Origin: Nilaparvata lugens
Taxonomy: Eukaryota > Arthropoda > Insecta > Hemiptera > Delphacidae
Assembly (NCBI RefSeq): GCF_014356525.2
Contig: NC_052510.1
Location: 54,424,503 to 54,488,502 of the forward strand
Direction: 5' to 3'
DNA length: 64,000 nucleotides
This document shows, piece after piece, positions 30,796-43,800 of the stretch. Position 1 is the first letter of the stretch. Each line of letters starts with the position of its first letter. Made by a program: the position numbers and the translations under genes. Under the pieces are notes generated by a model. It did no database searches. It was not told where the DNA came from and worked only from the letters and a program-made list of their open reading frames with translations.

Positions 30796-31202
30796 TTGGC
30801 TATTACCCTGGCGCAAAAATCCGCCATCTTGTTAGGAAGCTCCGCATTGTAATAGTATTGATGGGAGGTTCGGATCACTTTAATGATCCGGATCAATTGA
30901 TCTCGTTCACTGCCATGAGCCAATCAAAAGACCAGGATTGGAACTTCCTAAGGTCACGTGACGTGTCCAGTATTTGCGCCATGTAAAAAGCATTGGTTGG
31001 CTAGTACCCTGGCGCAAAAATCCGCCATCTTGTTAGGAAGCTCCGCATTGTAATAGTATTGATGGGAGGTTCGGATCACTTTAATGATCCGGATCAATTG
31101 ATCTCGTTCACTGCCATGAGCCAATCAGAAGACCAGGATTGGAGCTTCCTGAAGGTCACGTGACGTGTCTAGTATTTGCGCCATGTAAAAAGCATTGGTT
31201 GG
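30796..31202. repeat. Two-copy tandem duplication, unit 201 bp
   Basis: Both copies run from TTGGCTA(T/G)TACCCTGGCG to GCGCCATGTAAAAAGCATTG with very few differences, so the duplication is recent. They contain GATCCGGATC palindromes and a TCACGTGACGTG motif. Confidence 0.9.
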
Positions 31203-31296
31203 ATAGGCGTTTAAATGACAGTTTCCATTCTGTACCTATTCTGTGGTAAAGGTTAATCAGAGTATATGGAAAAAAGTCGGTTGAATTAGAGTTTAC

Positions 31297-31518
31297 CTTA
31301 TTTGGTTCAGCCTATTGTTTGGAGAATACTTCAATATGGAGTCAACATTTGTAATGAATCTTGTATCGTCAGAGTAATAACTTTCCACTTTGACATTTCT
31401 CAGGCATTGTACGTAATCTGGATTGACTTTCTCAACATCAGCCACAGCGCGAAAGCCGTCCACCAGTAAGGTCTTGCCACCTTCTCCATCGAATTTCATT
31501 ACATGGAAAATCTGAAGT
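31297..31518 (-). CDS. TMLHE: TMLHE-like exon (middle of jelly-roll)
   Basis: 222 bp between the acceptor TTTTATTTTCAG and the donor AAG/GTAAAC. It encodes LQIFHVMKFDGEGGKTLLVDGF and SPNNRLNQI, the segment just after the iron-binding His/Asp in trimethyllysine dioxygenases. It enters with one base of a split Gly codon and leaves with two bases of a split Arg codon, which match its neighbours exactly. Confidence 0.9.
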
Positions 31519-31774
31519 CTGAAAATAAAAATGGAACAGTCGACGTTGAACGATATTATAAGCGTACAGATGACAAAATTCAAAACAGTCAAGAGTATCG
31601 ATTGAAAACTTTAAAATCTTCAATTTACAAAGTTGAGACTGCAGTAGCAGTCAGCCAGATTGAATTGATGTTAATTCAATCGTCATATAAATGTAAAAAC
31701 AATCATATCATGCATTCCTTGTCTTTTTTGGGCTAATTTCGAATATAAATATGAGTAGATTTTTTAAATTATTT

Positions 31775-31955
31775 CGTCACATGTTTCGGCTACTAATGCC
31801 ATTATCAAGTCTTGATGAGGCATTGTCAATTTGATTCAGTTCTCACCCAGCAGCATCATTGAAGAAGGTGTTTTGTCCGTGTGGACTCCAATGAAGATTT
31901 TTGTACTTGAGAGAATTTTCAAGTCTTGATAATGGCATTACTAGCCGTAGAAAGT
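31775..31955. mobile_element. Foldback element carrying a copied TMLHE exon fragment
   Basis: Arms GGCTACTAATGCCATTATCA (31789) and the inverted TAATGGCATTACTAGCC (31930) enclose 31841-31895, a diverged copy of the 3' end of the exon at 32997-33050 with its donor site. The insert has two extra bases and so is out of frame. The outer arms match the 35.2-kb hairpin family (ATTTCGTCAC...GTTTCGGCTA). Confidence 0.65.
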
Positions 31956-32421
31956 TTTTACAAAAAAAAAACACTATCAAAATACAAATTTCTAATAAAA
32001 ATACAAAAAAAATGCTTCATGGTGTGGTGTGCTGAAAAGAAAGGAGGAAAAATACCTAGCCAACTATGGTTTCCCATGTTTCTCTGGTAGAGAGGGTATA
32101 AAAGTAAGGAATGAAGGGTGAAGAGGAGTGAAAAAGGGCAGAATGGGAGAGGAAGATAGGAGAAAGAGAGAAAAAAATATGAGCAAATTTTGTAAGCTAG
32201 TCCACTTCTAAAAAATAAATAGCTAAAGAAATGGCATTGCATTCAATAGTCTGAGCAAAAATCTTGAGCCTCATACTTCCACATGGAAGAAAAAGTTACT
32301 GTAGGTCCAGCTTTTTTGAATCTAGTTTAGTTTTTCAACTAATCTTTTTGTAAGAAAGATGTCCGGAATAACGTTAGTTTATATCAGTACTTATATACAT
32401 TAACTGTATTCTATTTTATTT

Positions 32422-32904
32422 TATACTAGCTTACCCGGCGAACTTCGTACCGCCAAAAAGTCAATGTATCTCATGTCACACATGACTTTTGGTGAATCAT
32501 GAAATTTATCTGACAGTCAATATTCTTATTTACATTTCAATACGGACTTCCTATGTGCTTAACATTCCCGTTTTAATACCAGTAAACAATTTTATCTCAT
32601 AGTGACGTGTTTATTACAGCTGGTAAGTTCATATGCTAAATCATATTATCACAACATGATCTTGAATCATGATGATCTTCCCGTTCTACGTTAGGCGCTC
32701 GGCCGACAATTTCGAAAGCATAGGTCTGTAAAATGGATTAATATATAATTATTATTAGCCCCCCTATTAAAATTTCTGGTCAGAAACCATCCCTAATATT
32801 CACACAACATATTCTCAAAGTTTCATGCCGTTCTGTCGAGTAGTTTTTGAGTCTACAGGGAACAAACAAACACACAGACAGACATTCATTTTTATATATA
32901 GAGA
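32422..32904. mobile_element. Retroelement/SINE-like tail
   Basis: Begins TATACTAGCTTACCCGGCGA and ends with ACAGACAGACATTCATTTTT followed by TATATATAGAGA, a head and tail seen in dispersed insect retroelement copies. No coding frame. Family naming is tentative. Confidence 0.5.
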
Positions 32905-32996
32905 TTGAAGTATTTTATTTTCGCTTTAATTATAGAAGAAACCAATTTCATAAAATAATATTTAGAGATGGAATGATTCAATCGTACAGTACTCAC

Positions 32997-33172
32997 CCAG
33001 CAGCATCATTGAAGTAGGTGTTATCGGTGTGGGCTCCAATGAACTCATTAGTATAAGCTGTGTCTAGAAATGTCAAATACTTTTCTACTGTCCACATATC
33101 TCCAAAGAAAGTCCTCTGAACCGGAAACATGCTCGTCACTACTTTTTCAGTGGCCTCAATGGTTGGTTCCAA
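32997..33172 (-). CDS. TMLHE: TMLHE-like exon with iron-binding His-x-Asp
   Basis: 176 bp between the acceptor TTTTTTTCTAG and the donor GG/GTGAGT. It encodes RTFFGDMWTVEKY and then AYTNEFIGAHTDNTYFNDAA; HTD is the 2-His-1-Asp iron ligand pair. It starts in phase 0 and ends in phase 2, fitting both neighbours. This sequence distinguishes trimethyllysine dioxygenase from gamma-butyrobetaine dioxygenase. Confidence 0.92.
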
Positions 33173-33906
33173 CTAGAAAAAAATAGAAAAATTGATCATA
33201 AATAGGTCTACTATGAACAACTTTGCAAGAGGATCAAATTCAACTTACTATAGGAGTTCCATGTATTGAGATTGAAACTCACAATTTACGATAGGATGTT
33301 TCATTGGGAAATAGATCGTGTTGCCGAAGACAATGATTAGAATACAATGTTGAATTTGATGAGTTTTGATTTTATAGCATGATCTTACATTTATATCTGA
33401 ATCCAAACTCGATAACAAGAGTACTAACCAGATCAAAGAAAAGATTATTCACGTCACCCAAGTGAATAGTGTTTGTTGAAATTATTAACATAATAAACTA
33501 AGTTCATTCAAATACAGTCAAGTTTCAAGGATATAAGTAACATAATTTATCCATTGTGTATTCATATAATTATTGAAATTGTTGAGAAATAAGCAATAAA
33601 CTGATATAGAAATGTTATTTTTATAATTTCATTTTTTTAGAAAGTTACCAACAAATTTAAATAAATGGTCTTGAAAGGGTCCTGAATGGTCTTGAATCTT
33701 GGAAAAATATAATTATATTTTTTAATTTCGTTTTTCAGATAATTACCAAAAAAATTAAATAAATTGTTTGGAAGGGTCTAGAATGGTCTTGAATCTTGAA
33801 AAAATAGAAATGTTCTTTTTTCCTACAGTTACCTTGAAAAGTGACCATTCCTGCACTGATTACAGAACGCAAAGAATCACTTTTCCGCTCTAGTACGCAA
33901 AATATT

Positions 33907-33958
33907 ACTTTGCGTACTCTCAATACTTTGCGTACTCTTAATACTTTGCGTATTATCT
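33907..33958. repeat. Short tandem repeat, 18-bp unit, three copies
   Basis: TTTGCGTACTCTCAATAC and two variants head to tail, within an intron. Confidence 0.8.
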
Positions 33959-34719
33959 TGCAGCCATCCCAATCAGCTGTTGACATTGTTGGCGTGTATT
34001 TTGAATGCGAATTTGTTCTATCTATATTTTTTCTGATTTTCAAATAAATAAAAATGAGAACTCATTAAATTATACATTTTGAATATTATTAATTATTTCA
34101 AAAAATATTATTTCATTCATAAATTGATTGGTTGAAAAATTATTTAGAAATATTAGGATTTACTCAAAATTATTAACATTTTCAAATTAATTGGATTAAT
34201 TTAATTTTTAATTTGAATAAATTAAGGATTATTAATTTTCAATTGTATTATCAAGTTTAAAATAAATGAAAGTTGTTATCAATAACAAAATCATACAGAC
34301 AAACATGATGGATTTCAGCCATCATTTTACCCATAATCAACCACTTCTCATATTTAATGGTAACTGTAGGAAAAATTTAGTGTGAAATACGTGCACAAAG
34401 TTCGTTTGCTGCACTCAAGAAACCATTATTCCGCCCTCGCCTACGGCCCGTGCGTAAACGTTTCTTTCTGTGCAGCAAACTGTCACTTTGCGCACTAGTT
34501 GCACAAATAACTATTTGAATATTGGTTTTTTAGATAATTACCAACACATTTTAATAAATTGTCTTGAAAGGGTCTACTTATATTGGAAACTCTATAAGCC
34601 TATTATACCATTATGTTAGAGGGCATCAGTTTTGTTTGAATTATTCGTTCAAGATGATTACGCCCACACGAGCATGAGACTTGTGCAGGAGTATGAAGGT
34701 AAAGTGGAAAAGTACTTAC

Positions 34720-34919
34720 ACCATTAACAAATCCAACGCCATATACTATCAACGATCGTATGAGGTCGGCCACCTTAGTTTCTGAATTCAAATCATTGCA
34801 GGCTATTGTGGTGGCTTCACTCAGCTTGCCAGACCATAGAATGGGATCTGGAAGTATTTCTGGCTGAGAATATTTTATTATCCAATCCAATGAGTATACA
34901 GAGTCATGCTTGTCATTCC
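34720..34919 (-). CDS. TMLHE: TMLHE-like exon
   Basis: 200 bp between the acceptor GGTTTCCAG and the donor GGT/GTAAGT. It encodes NDKHDSVYSLDWIIKYS and ends LIVYGVGFVNG, matching the hinge between the N-terminal zinc domain and the catalytic jelly-roll of the family. The entry phase (split Trp) matches the exon at 37772. Confidence 0.88.
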
Positions 34920-35232
34920 CTGGAAACCATTGGAAACAATTTACAATGTATTATTGTTATTCTATTCATTTAGATTTTAAAAATTTCTTGCTTCCACTTA
35001 CAACTTTGAAATAGTTTCTTTATCAAATTTAGGGACCTCGAACATATGTAACTAAGTTGGTGAGGTATGGAACACAAGTATTTCCTATCCTGGATTGATT
35101 TGGCCGTAGGACTGTAGGTGTTCTAATTTTCAACGTTATCTTATACATGTGAATATGCCAAAGGATAAAAAAAATATCGTAGGTTGATTCGCCACCAGAT
35201 TGTCTTTGTTCTTTAGGACTATTTTTGAATAT

Positions 35233-35370
35233 AAATAAGAATAGAAATCTGAGTACCCTTTTTAAAACTATTTCGTCACGACTTGTTTCGGTTAATATGT
35301 TGATAGCCGAAACAAGTCGTGACAAAATAATTCTAAAAAGGGTACTCATATTTCTATTCTTATTTGTAGA
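35233..35370. mobile_element. Hairpin MITE
   Basis: Arms of about 60 bp (TAGAAATCTGAGTACCCTTT and inverse) meet near GTTTCGGTTAATATGTTGAT. Same family as the arms of the 31.8-kb foldback. Confidence 0.8.
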
Positions 35371-35536
35371 AAAATATCTATCCATCCGTCTTAGCTCCCA
35401 CTTGGTCAATTTTTGGGCGATTTTATGATTTTCAACTGCTGCTCAACAACTAAAGTAGCAATTGCATGGTCCCTTAGATTGAAGCTTTTGTATATTTTAC
35501 AGGAGTTATTCAAGATACCCAAATGTATCATAGACA

Positions 35537-37442
35537 GTGACGACCGACCTCAGTAGAACTTCAGGAGTGGTACAGATCACAATTCACGACCTTAATCATG
35601 TAATGCATTACTATGTCATTCACATTTTCGGAATTGCGCACGCGCCCAAACTATTTCCTCTCTCATTCCACCAACAATTCTACAAGAGGAGGATCGAGCT
35701 GGCTAAGAGGTTGGCAACTGAGCGACAGGCTGAGGATGCACCTAACCAATGCAAAGCTGCCTGGGATGTGATAAATACAAACAGATCCATGCCACGGAAA
35801 AAGATCGACTTTGCAAGCCCGGATGATTTTAATGGCTTCTTTGTGGGTTCGGTTCAGGATATAGTGGATTCCCTGCCTGATACTGCCATTGATCCAATTG
35901 ATCTGTTGGAAGGAAGAATCCAGCCGGGACAGGAGCATCTCTCATTTTTTTGCCCCACCACACCAGCTGCCTTGAGGAAGATCATACGCTCTTTCAAGCC
36001 CTAAAAAAGTCCAGATGTGTTTGGCATGTCTATGAGCATGCTTCGAGAGGTCGTTGATGCCATTGCAGTTCCTCTCTCTGCATCTGTCAATGAGTGCTTG
36101 AGGTCTGGAAATTTTCCTGATTTCATGAAAACATCAAGAATTGTCCCAGTCTTCAAGAAGGGTGATCGTGAGAACCTTCGTAGCTTCAGGCCAATCTCCA
36201 TAGGTCCTGTCTTTGGCAAGGTGATTGAGGCAGTGATAAAGCCTCAGCTGGAGGCTTTTTTCGAGGAGAATGGCCTGTTCTCCAACATGCAGTTTGGTTT
36301 CCGAGTTGGGAGATCAACAGTGGGTGCAGTCGACCATGTGGCTGAGCGGATTGATGCTGCCTTCGAGGATGGTGAGTCTCTTGCTCTTGCTCTTTGTGAT
36401 CTGAGCCGAGCCTTTGACTGCGTGGACCATGGCATTCTTCTTAGAAAGTTGAGCTTTTATGGTCTTAGAGACTCTGCCCTCTCCATCTTGGGCTCTTACC
36501 TTTCAGGAAGGACTCAGCTTGTCTTCCTCAGTGGTGCGGACTCCCGGACACTTCCGGTAACGTTTGGTGTTCCTCAGGGATCGGTGCTGGGGCCTACACT
36601 GTTCCTTGTCATGATAAATGACCTCGACGACCACGGTTCCTCTCTGATGTTCGCGGATGATGTCTGAGGACGCATCTGCGGAGCATCTTCGATCTGCCAC
36701 TTCATGGTTCCTGGCTAATCGATTCCAGCTGAATGAGGACAAGACCCAAAGGATCATCTGCAGCTTGTCACGTGAGCCACGTGACCCTCAGAATCCAGTG
36801 AAGCTGCTGGGTTTTGTCTTGGACAGCAAACTCAGCTGGTACAGTCATATACAGCAAGTAACCAGTCGACTCTCCCGCATTTGCTTTCTGCTGCTCAAGA
36901 TGAGGGGCCTGGTGACTGAGAAGTACCTGATAATGATGTATCACGCGCTCTTCCATTGCCACATTACCTATGGCTTGCTTCTGTGGGGTCATTCAGCGGG
37001 GACTGCTGATGTGCTGAGACTGCAAAAGAGGGCTATAAGAATTATAACAGGCAGCGATCATCTTGCTCACTGCAAGCCCATCTTTGCTCGCCTTGGTGTG
37101 CTGACGGTCTTCAGCCATTACATCTTCCTGTGCTTGGTGTATGTCAAGAAGATACAGCATACTCTAGCTGCCTGTAGTGACATCCACCGCCACAACACCA
37201 GGCGCAGTGAGCTGTTGGATATCCCCAGGAGACGCCTCCACCGATCACAGGCCAGTTACAGGATATCAGCCCTAAAATTCTACAACAAGCTGCCTAATAG
37301 TGTGAAGCAATTGGATGAGGCCGCCTTCAGGAGAACCGTCCAAAAGCTACTGTGTGCAAGGGCATACAACAGTGTGAACGAATTTATGGGTGATGATTTG
37401 AATTTTTATAGAGAGCGTGAGCGCTGGATCACTGCCATCTGA
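35537..37442 (+). mobile_element. 5'-truncated non-LTR retrotransposon with broken reverse transcriptase
   Basis: The RT domain shows RPISIGPVFGKVIE (finger), LALALCDLSRAFDCVDH (motif A Asp), GVPQGSVLGPTLF (motif B) and MFADD (catalytic pair). The C-terminal region has LQKRAIRIITGSDHLAHC and YISALKFYNKLPNSV-like sequence typical of Jockey/CR1/L2-group elements. No endonuclease is present, so the 5' part was lost, as usual for LINEs. Breaks: an in-frame TAA at 36002-36004 and a frameshift or deletion directly after FADD (36657-36667). It lies antisense inside an intron of the dioxygenase gene. Confidence 0.85.
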
Positions 37443-37771
37443 ACTGTTACAGTTTTGATTTTTTGACGCCATCGATCCCGCAATTGTGGGTAATGGATGA
37501 AGCTGAAGGTATTAAGGTAACAATCCAAGGGCATTTTATTGATATGTCGACATAACTAAAAAGCTAAGAAAAAGAAGTGAAATTGATCGTTTTGTAACTT
37601 GGAGGGGTTGTTCATAGAATAAAACTCAATGAAATTAAAGCATAATATCCCTTTGGTTATTGACTTTTAAGACATTGTGTAGAACTGATATACATGTTCT
37701 ATTCAACCATTCAGTGCAGTGGATATCGTTTTAGTTTCAAAGTAATTCAAATTGCAAAACATTGTACTTAC

Positions 37772-37887
37772 AAGCAATTCTGAGATTCCCATTGTTGAAA
37801 GAGCAGCTCTCAGGTTTCACCTCATCCGGGAGATCTATGATAGTCAAATGTCTTTGGTTTGTTGTATTGTTGAAACATTTTTCACAC
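37772..37887 (-). CDS. TMLHE: TMLHE-like exon (zinc-domain part)
   Basis: 116 bp between the acceptor TTTTCTTTTCAG and the donor CTT/GTAAGT. It encodes CEKCFNNTTNQRHLTI and ends SFNNGNLRIA. The Cys-x-x-Cys, with the Cys at the end of the preceding exon, fits the small N-terminal zinc-binding domain of this dioxygenase family. Both phases agree with its neighbours. Confidence 0.85.
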
Positions 37888-38700
37888 CTGAAAAGAAAAT
37901 TAATCTATTTCAACATTTAAATTTAATGATAACAATAGCATGCAAGATAATATTATCAGCAATGAGTTTGTTTTGTTTTTTTTCCATTCATTTTTTTAGA
38001 AACAACTATTTGAAATGCAAAGGTGATTCACAATTCAATCGTAGCTCTATAATAAACTATTGGCCCACAAATGTATAACGTTGATGATTGATATTTAATT
38101 AATCTACATTCATTAAAATATTATAAATTCATTGATCACAGTCTATTACGTGAAATTTTCTGATGACTCAGAGAAAGCACTAGCTAATGTACATTCTATG
38201 ATGAAACATTATTTGAATGAAATAGGATAATTCTTTATTAAATAAAGATTTTAATCTTTATTAAGTAAATCTCGTCAGCAGATATAATTATAAATTAAGA
38301 AAGTTCCCCACAAGCAAACAGTCTGAGTGTGGAGTGGAGAATAAGATCAATAATTTTTATAGTATTTTAGATTGAATGAGTTATATTTACTATAATGAAA
38401 AAGTTTAAATAAATAATTTTGATTAATTATTATTACAGAAAAAATTTTGAACATAGAGAATATGTAACTTGTGTGTTGAAATATTGAAATTATAGGCCTA
38501 CTTGTGAAAATGGTAGTAAAATTAATACTTATTTTTTCAATAAGAAACATCTTGTATGTGTATGAACATATAATTTATTGATCGTAGGTACTGTATTCCT
38601 TATCAGTAAATTTTCAAGAGATAAATTAAGAAAACTAACGGTGTAGGGCCTTATATGAGGCCCTAAAAACATTTTTTGAATCTTATATACAGTACCGTAC

Positions 38701-38794
38701 CTGCAATTTTCTCTGAGCCAAAAATAGTTCAATTTTACTGTTGAATTATTCTCATCCGTGATAATTTCCAAGTAGTCATCATAATTGAAGATAT
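38701..38794 (-). CDS. TMLHE: TMLHE-like exon (LRxxC motif)
   Basis: 94 bp between the acceptor TATACTTTTTCAG and the donor GCAG/GTACGG. It encodes DIFNYDDYLEII and NYFWLRENCR; WLRDxC is the hallmark at the start of the N-terminal domain in this family. Confidence 0.85.
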
Positions 38795-38801
38795 CTGAAA
38801 A

Positions 38802-40700
38802 AGTATATGAAATGGGTTTATTCAACGTATTTAGGTTGAAAAAATAAAACATTCTTTAACCACCACATTCATATTCACTTCTCTATACTATGAAGTCCGC
38901 TTTTTAAAAATTTTAATTCGCATGGGTTTAAGCTATTGATTGATTGTTTAGCTTTGGAAACAAGAATGGACAAATTTCTTACAAAACTTAAAAACAATAG
39001 GTTATATTATTCATGTTGTTACTACAGTACCTACTGGTATATAATTTATATTATCGTCATTTGAATGTAATTTTGTAATGATTTCTACTCAAAATTTTAA
39101 TTAGTTACATCATGAAAATTTGGAAACTATTCATAGGTACACAATAAAACATGAGCACAGGATAAACAATTTATAGATTTTACATTTGCAAAAAAGCATA
39201 GGCTACACTTCGTGTAAGTTGTGTCTTTGTCAAATTGTGCCTACAGCTTATGTGACGTGTTCTTGTAGGTTCTTACCCTCATTATGGACATAGCTAGAAA
39301 TCAAATAAAATACATAAGCATAGAGTTGACTTTAATCAAATCTATAGTATTTCTAAAATTGTTTCTTCTATAGCATAAGATGAATTCCTCATTTTGCTCA
39401 ACGCTGGCACTGTTACTAAGAAGGATATTCTTAAAATGGAAAAGTTACCAAGGTGAATCAACAACTAAGTTAACTCTCTGCATAAATAGTCCCCAGTTCA
39501 AGATGGCCCAAGAAATATCAGTGGGTACCGTACCGTAAAGTAAGTTATTTAAAAGGTTAGTGAATAGGCTAACTATGAAATGAAATAAATTAAGCAAATT
39601 TCAAAGTGTATCTACGGCTTATTTGACGTATTCTTGGAGGTTCTTACACTCATTATAGACATAACTAAAAATCAAATAAAATTTTAATGATATAAGTTAA
39701 GAAGTTTGAGATGAAGGCTAATGGTTCCATGTAAGAAATTGTTACTTCAAAGTTCAAAAATGCTTGAGATGAATTAAACTTGAAAAACATATCATTCAGC
39801 TACAAATTATAGTTTATAAATTGAATAGTAACATACCGTACTGCTCAGGCAGTAATGCACAATTTTAGTCTATGACAAAACTTTACTCATAATATTATGC
39901 TTTTCAAGTACGAGCATAACCTAGCATAACCTCAAAATTATTATCAGAAGAAGGTTATGTTATGTTATTCAATCAGCTCTAGCTAAGCATAATATTCATT
40001 AGATTACAAGAGTAATAGTTTATACATGAATTATTCTTCCGGCGTAAAAATAATCAATGACAGTGCTAAAAATATTTAATACTAGATTGGTTTTGAAAAC
40101 AAATCTATATTACAGAGAAACGCTTTCAATCTCTCAACAAGTGTTCAACACGGTATTATCTTCTCAGGTAATCAAAGTAGAAAAAACTTAATAATATACA
40201 TCTAATAAGCTAATAATATACATCTATATTATACATTAAGGAAGACTTTTAGAATTTGAAAAGCATTCCTTCAAGTCCAAAGTTATTGCGATTTCAACCT
40301 GCTTACGTTTAATTTTTTTAAAACTTTCGTGAGTCATCAGAACCTGAAAATTTGTCAGCTTTTAGCTACCAAAAATATTACGAAATAATTCCTATTCAAT
40401 TTCAAAGCAACGTCATGATGAACACTAGTTTTGAACTTTGAACTATGTATTTTAAATAAAAATAAAGTGACTGAATTTAAACCACTCACCATTATTTATT
40501 TATAGAAATTACTTGAATTGCGTTTTCGTTGGTGCACTCATTTTTACATTATAAAGCTATTAAAAAGTTAGCCAATATCTTGATTACTAAATTTTTTAGC
40601 ATTCCTAAATAGAAATATTGAGTTTTATATTGGTTTTTTATATTATACTTTTCAATTATTAATATTATAAAATAACAAAATTTACTGTAATTTTATTTTA
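38802..40700. other. Intron, non-coding
   Basis: AT-rich. Two related short blocks (TATGTGACGTGTTCTTGTAG near 39248 and TTTGACGTATTCTTGGAGGT near 39620) point to an old duplication. No gene seen. Confidence 0.4.
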
Positions 40701-40711
40701 GGTTATGTTAC

Positions 40712-40778
40712 CTTGCTTGTTGACGTTCCCTTTTCCATCAAAATTTGAAGATTGCAGTTCCACATTCTCGTTTTTCAT
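40712..40778 (-). CDS. TMLHE: Possible first coding exon of the TMLHE-like gene
   Basis: The frame ends CAA G/GTAACA, a weak donor but in the right phase to join the exon at 38794. A candidate ATG at 40778 starts MKNENVELQSSNFDGK. No mitochondrial presequence is evident, and the sequence just upstream (above 40837) belongs to a repeat, so the true 5' end may lie elsewhere. Confidence 0.35.
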
Positions 40779-40836
40779 TCCTTTTTCTATAAGAATCTTG
40801 ATACACGATACAGAGAGAACGGTTATACTTGATAGG

Positions 40837-43800
40837 CCTCTTTCACACGATAGGAGACGTGCAACTTGAACACTGAACAGTGTTCTCGTTTTTTTGTCGA
40901 AGTACATTGAGTCAAATCGTGTCTTTCACATGGTGACTCCTATCCAGGAACCTCGTTTTGTCACGTCTTTTCCCCTCGAGGCAAGCAGAGGCAAGATCTA
41001 ACAACTACGCGCCGACGTTTGCTCAAAGGATGACTCATCACTTTTTCTCAAAGTCTAACTTCCTTAAAAATATAGATAGAAGATTTCTGATTTCGGATTT
41101 GGATTCAGCGACCCCAAATTCTTTAAAGCGTAAGTCCCGTTTTCGAAAATATCCGAAAACAAGGAAGTTATGGCTGTTTTTAATAAAGCTTTCTATTATC
41201 ATATAATTATACGGTAAAAACGAACAGGCACTATACTATACAGTACGTAAGTACTGTAGCTATTATAATACAACTTACACTGTATTCGTGTAGGAAATTT
41301 GGTAGGTTATTTATCTTGATTTCTGAAAATACCCCAAAATAAGGGAGTAAGATAACTTTGAAAAACCAAAGTTCTCCTGCCGATTGAAGAAACATTAAAA
41401 ATTAGTCTAAGGCATATTATGTCTTAGAATAAAAACGTGTAACAAATATCAGATCACTGGAGAATTCAAGCTATCAAGCTTTTCATAAATTTATTTGTCT
41501 CCTCATGGCAGAAGGTTTGCGCCCAACGTTTTCACTTAAACATTTCTATGATTAAATTGTGATAGAGAACATTATCGTATTGATCTTCTAAATCTAGTTA
41601 CATGTACATAGATTTTCGTAAAATTGATTTTTTACCGTTCCTAAGAATTCTATGAATTGTTTATACCGGTTCATCACAGGCCAGGCTGGTCTGAGCTATT
41701 CATGACTTTTTTTCACTATGCATTATCAACTCAGCAGTTCTAATACACAGACATCACTACTTGGAATGCCATGACATTTTCTATTCTTTCAATTCCTATT
41801 ATTACCATAGATCGATTCAGATCAGCACAATGTTTATTCTGTATGTTCATAATAGATTTTTCTGATTGTAAAAAGAAATAGTCAATAATTGCTGGGAATT
41901 TAAAGTGATATTCAATGATTTGAACCTGATAAATTGGATTGTTGAATGACAATTGAAATTCAGTGAATTTTACTGTACAACATTCCTTTTCCTCCTATTT
42001 TATTGGGTGATGAGTGGAGATGATTTATGATTTCATATTTGGATTCATCTTTTCATAGTTCAATATTTTTTGGAAAACTAGAACTTTTAAAAATTAAAAA
42101 TGTTTATGTATAAACTTCTCATGTGTTCAAAAACTTCTTAAAACCTTTGCCTGTCACTTTGTGAGGCAGGAGTATTATTTATCTTAGTACGTACTATATA
42201 ATCATATGATAATGGAAAGCTATATTAAAAACAGCTATAACTCCCTTGTTTTCGGGTATTTTTAAAAATGGGACTTACGCTTTAAAGAATTTGGGGTCGC
42301 TGAATCCAAATCCGAAATCAGAAATCTTCTATCTATATTTTTAAGGAAGTTAGACTTTGAGAAAAAGTGATGAGTCATAACTTTGAGCAAACGGTGGCGT
42401 AGTTGTTAGATCTGTCGGCTTATTCGTAAGATCCCCATGTGAAAGTACGGCCTCTTTCACACGATAGGAGACGTGCAACTTGAACACTGAACAGTGTTCT
42501 CGTTTTTTTGTCGAAGTACATTGAGTCAAATCGTGTCTTTCACATGGTGACTCCTATCCAGGAACCTCGTTTTGTCACGTCTTTTCCCCTCGAGGCAAGC
42601 AGAGGCAAGATCTAACAACTACGCGCCGACGTTCGCTCAAAGGATGACTCATCACTTTTTCTCAAAGTCTAACTTCCTTAAAAATATAGATAGAAGATTT
42701 CTGATTTCGGATTTGGATTCAGCGACCCCAAATTCTTTAAAGCGTAAGTCCCGTTTTCGAAAATATCCGAAAACAAGGAAGTTATGGCTGTTTTTAATAA
42801 AGCTTTCTATTATCATATAATTATACGGTAAAAACGAACAGGTACTGTACTATACAGTACGTAAGTACTGTAGCTATTATAATACAACTTACACTGTATT
42901 CGTGTAGGGAATTTGGTAGGTTATTTATCTTGATTTCTGAAAATACCCCAAAATACGGGAGTAAGATAACTTTGAAAAACCAAAGTTTTCCTGCCGATTG
43001 AAGAAACATTAAAAATTAGTCTAAGACATATTATGTCTTAGAATAAAAACGTGTAACAAATATCAGATCACTGGAGAATTCAAGCTATCAAGCTTTTCAT
43101 AAATTTATTTGTCTCCTCATGGCAGAAGGTTTGCGCCCAACGTTTTCACTTAAACATTTCTATGATTAAATTGTGATAGAGAACATTATCGTATTGATCT
43201 TCTAAATCCAGTTACATGTACATAGATTTTCGTAAAATTGATTTTTTTACCGTTCCTATGAATTCTAAGAATTCTATGAATTGTTTATACCGGTTCATCA
43301 TAGGCCAGGCTGGTCTGAGCTATTCATGACTTTTTTTCACTATGCATTATCAACTCAGCAGTTCTAATACACAGACATCACTACTTGGAATTCCATGACA
43401 TTTTCTATTCTTTCAATTCCTATTATTACCATAGATCGATTCAGATCAGCACAATGTTTATTCTGTATGTTCATAATAGATTTTTCTGATTGTAAAAAGA
43501 AATAGTCAATAATTGCTGGGAATTTAAAGTGATATTCAACGATTTGAACCTGTTAAATTGGATTGTTGAATGACAATTGAAATTCAGTGAATTTTACTGT
43601 ACAACATTCCTTTTCCTCCTATTTTATTGGGTGATGAGTGGAGATGATTTATGATTTCATATTTGGATTCATCTTTTCATAGTTCAATATTTTTTTGGAA
43701 AACTAGAACTTTTAAAAATTAAAAATGTTTATGCATGAACTTCTCAGGTGTTCAAAAACTTCTTAAAACCTTTGCCTGTCCCTTTGTGAGGCAGGAGTAT

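Noticed and set aside
40958..41206. Identical 82-codon frames (also 42572-42820)
   Set aside because: They lie in the arms of a foldback element and are identical only because the unit is duplicated.
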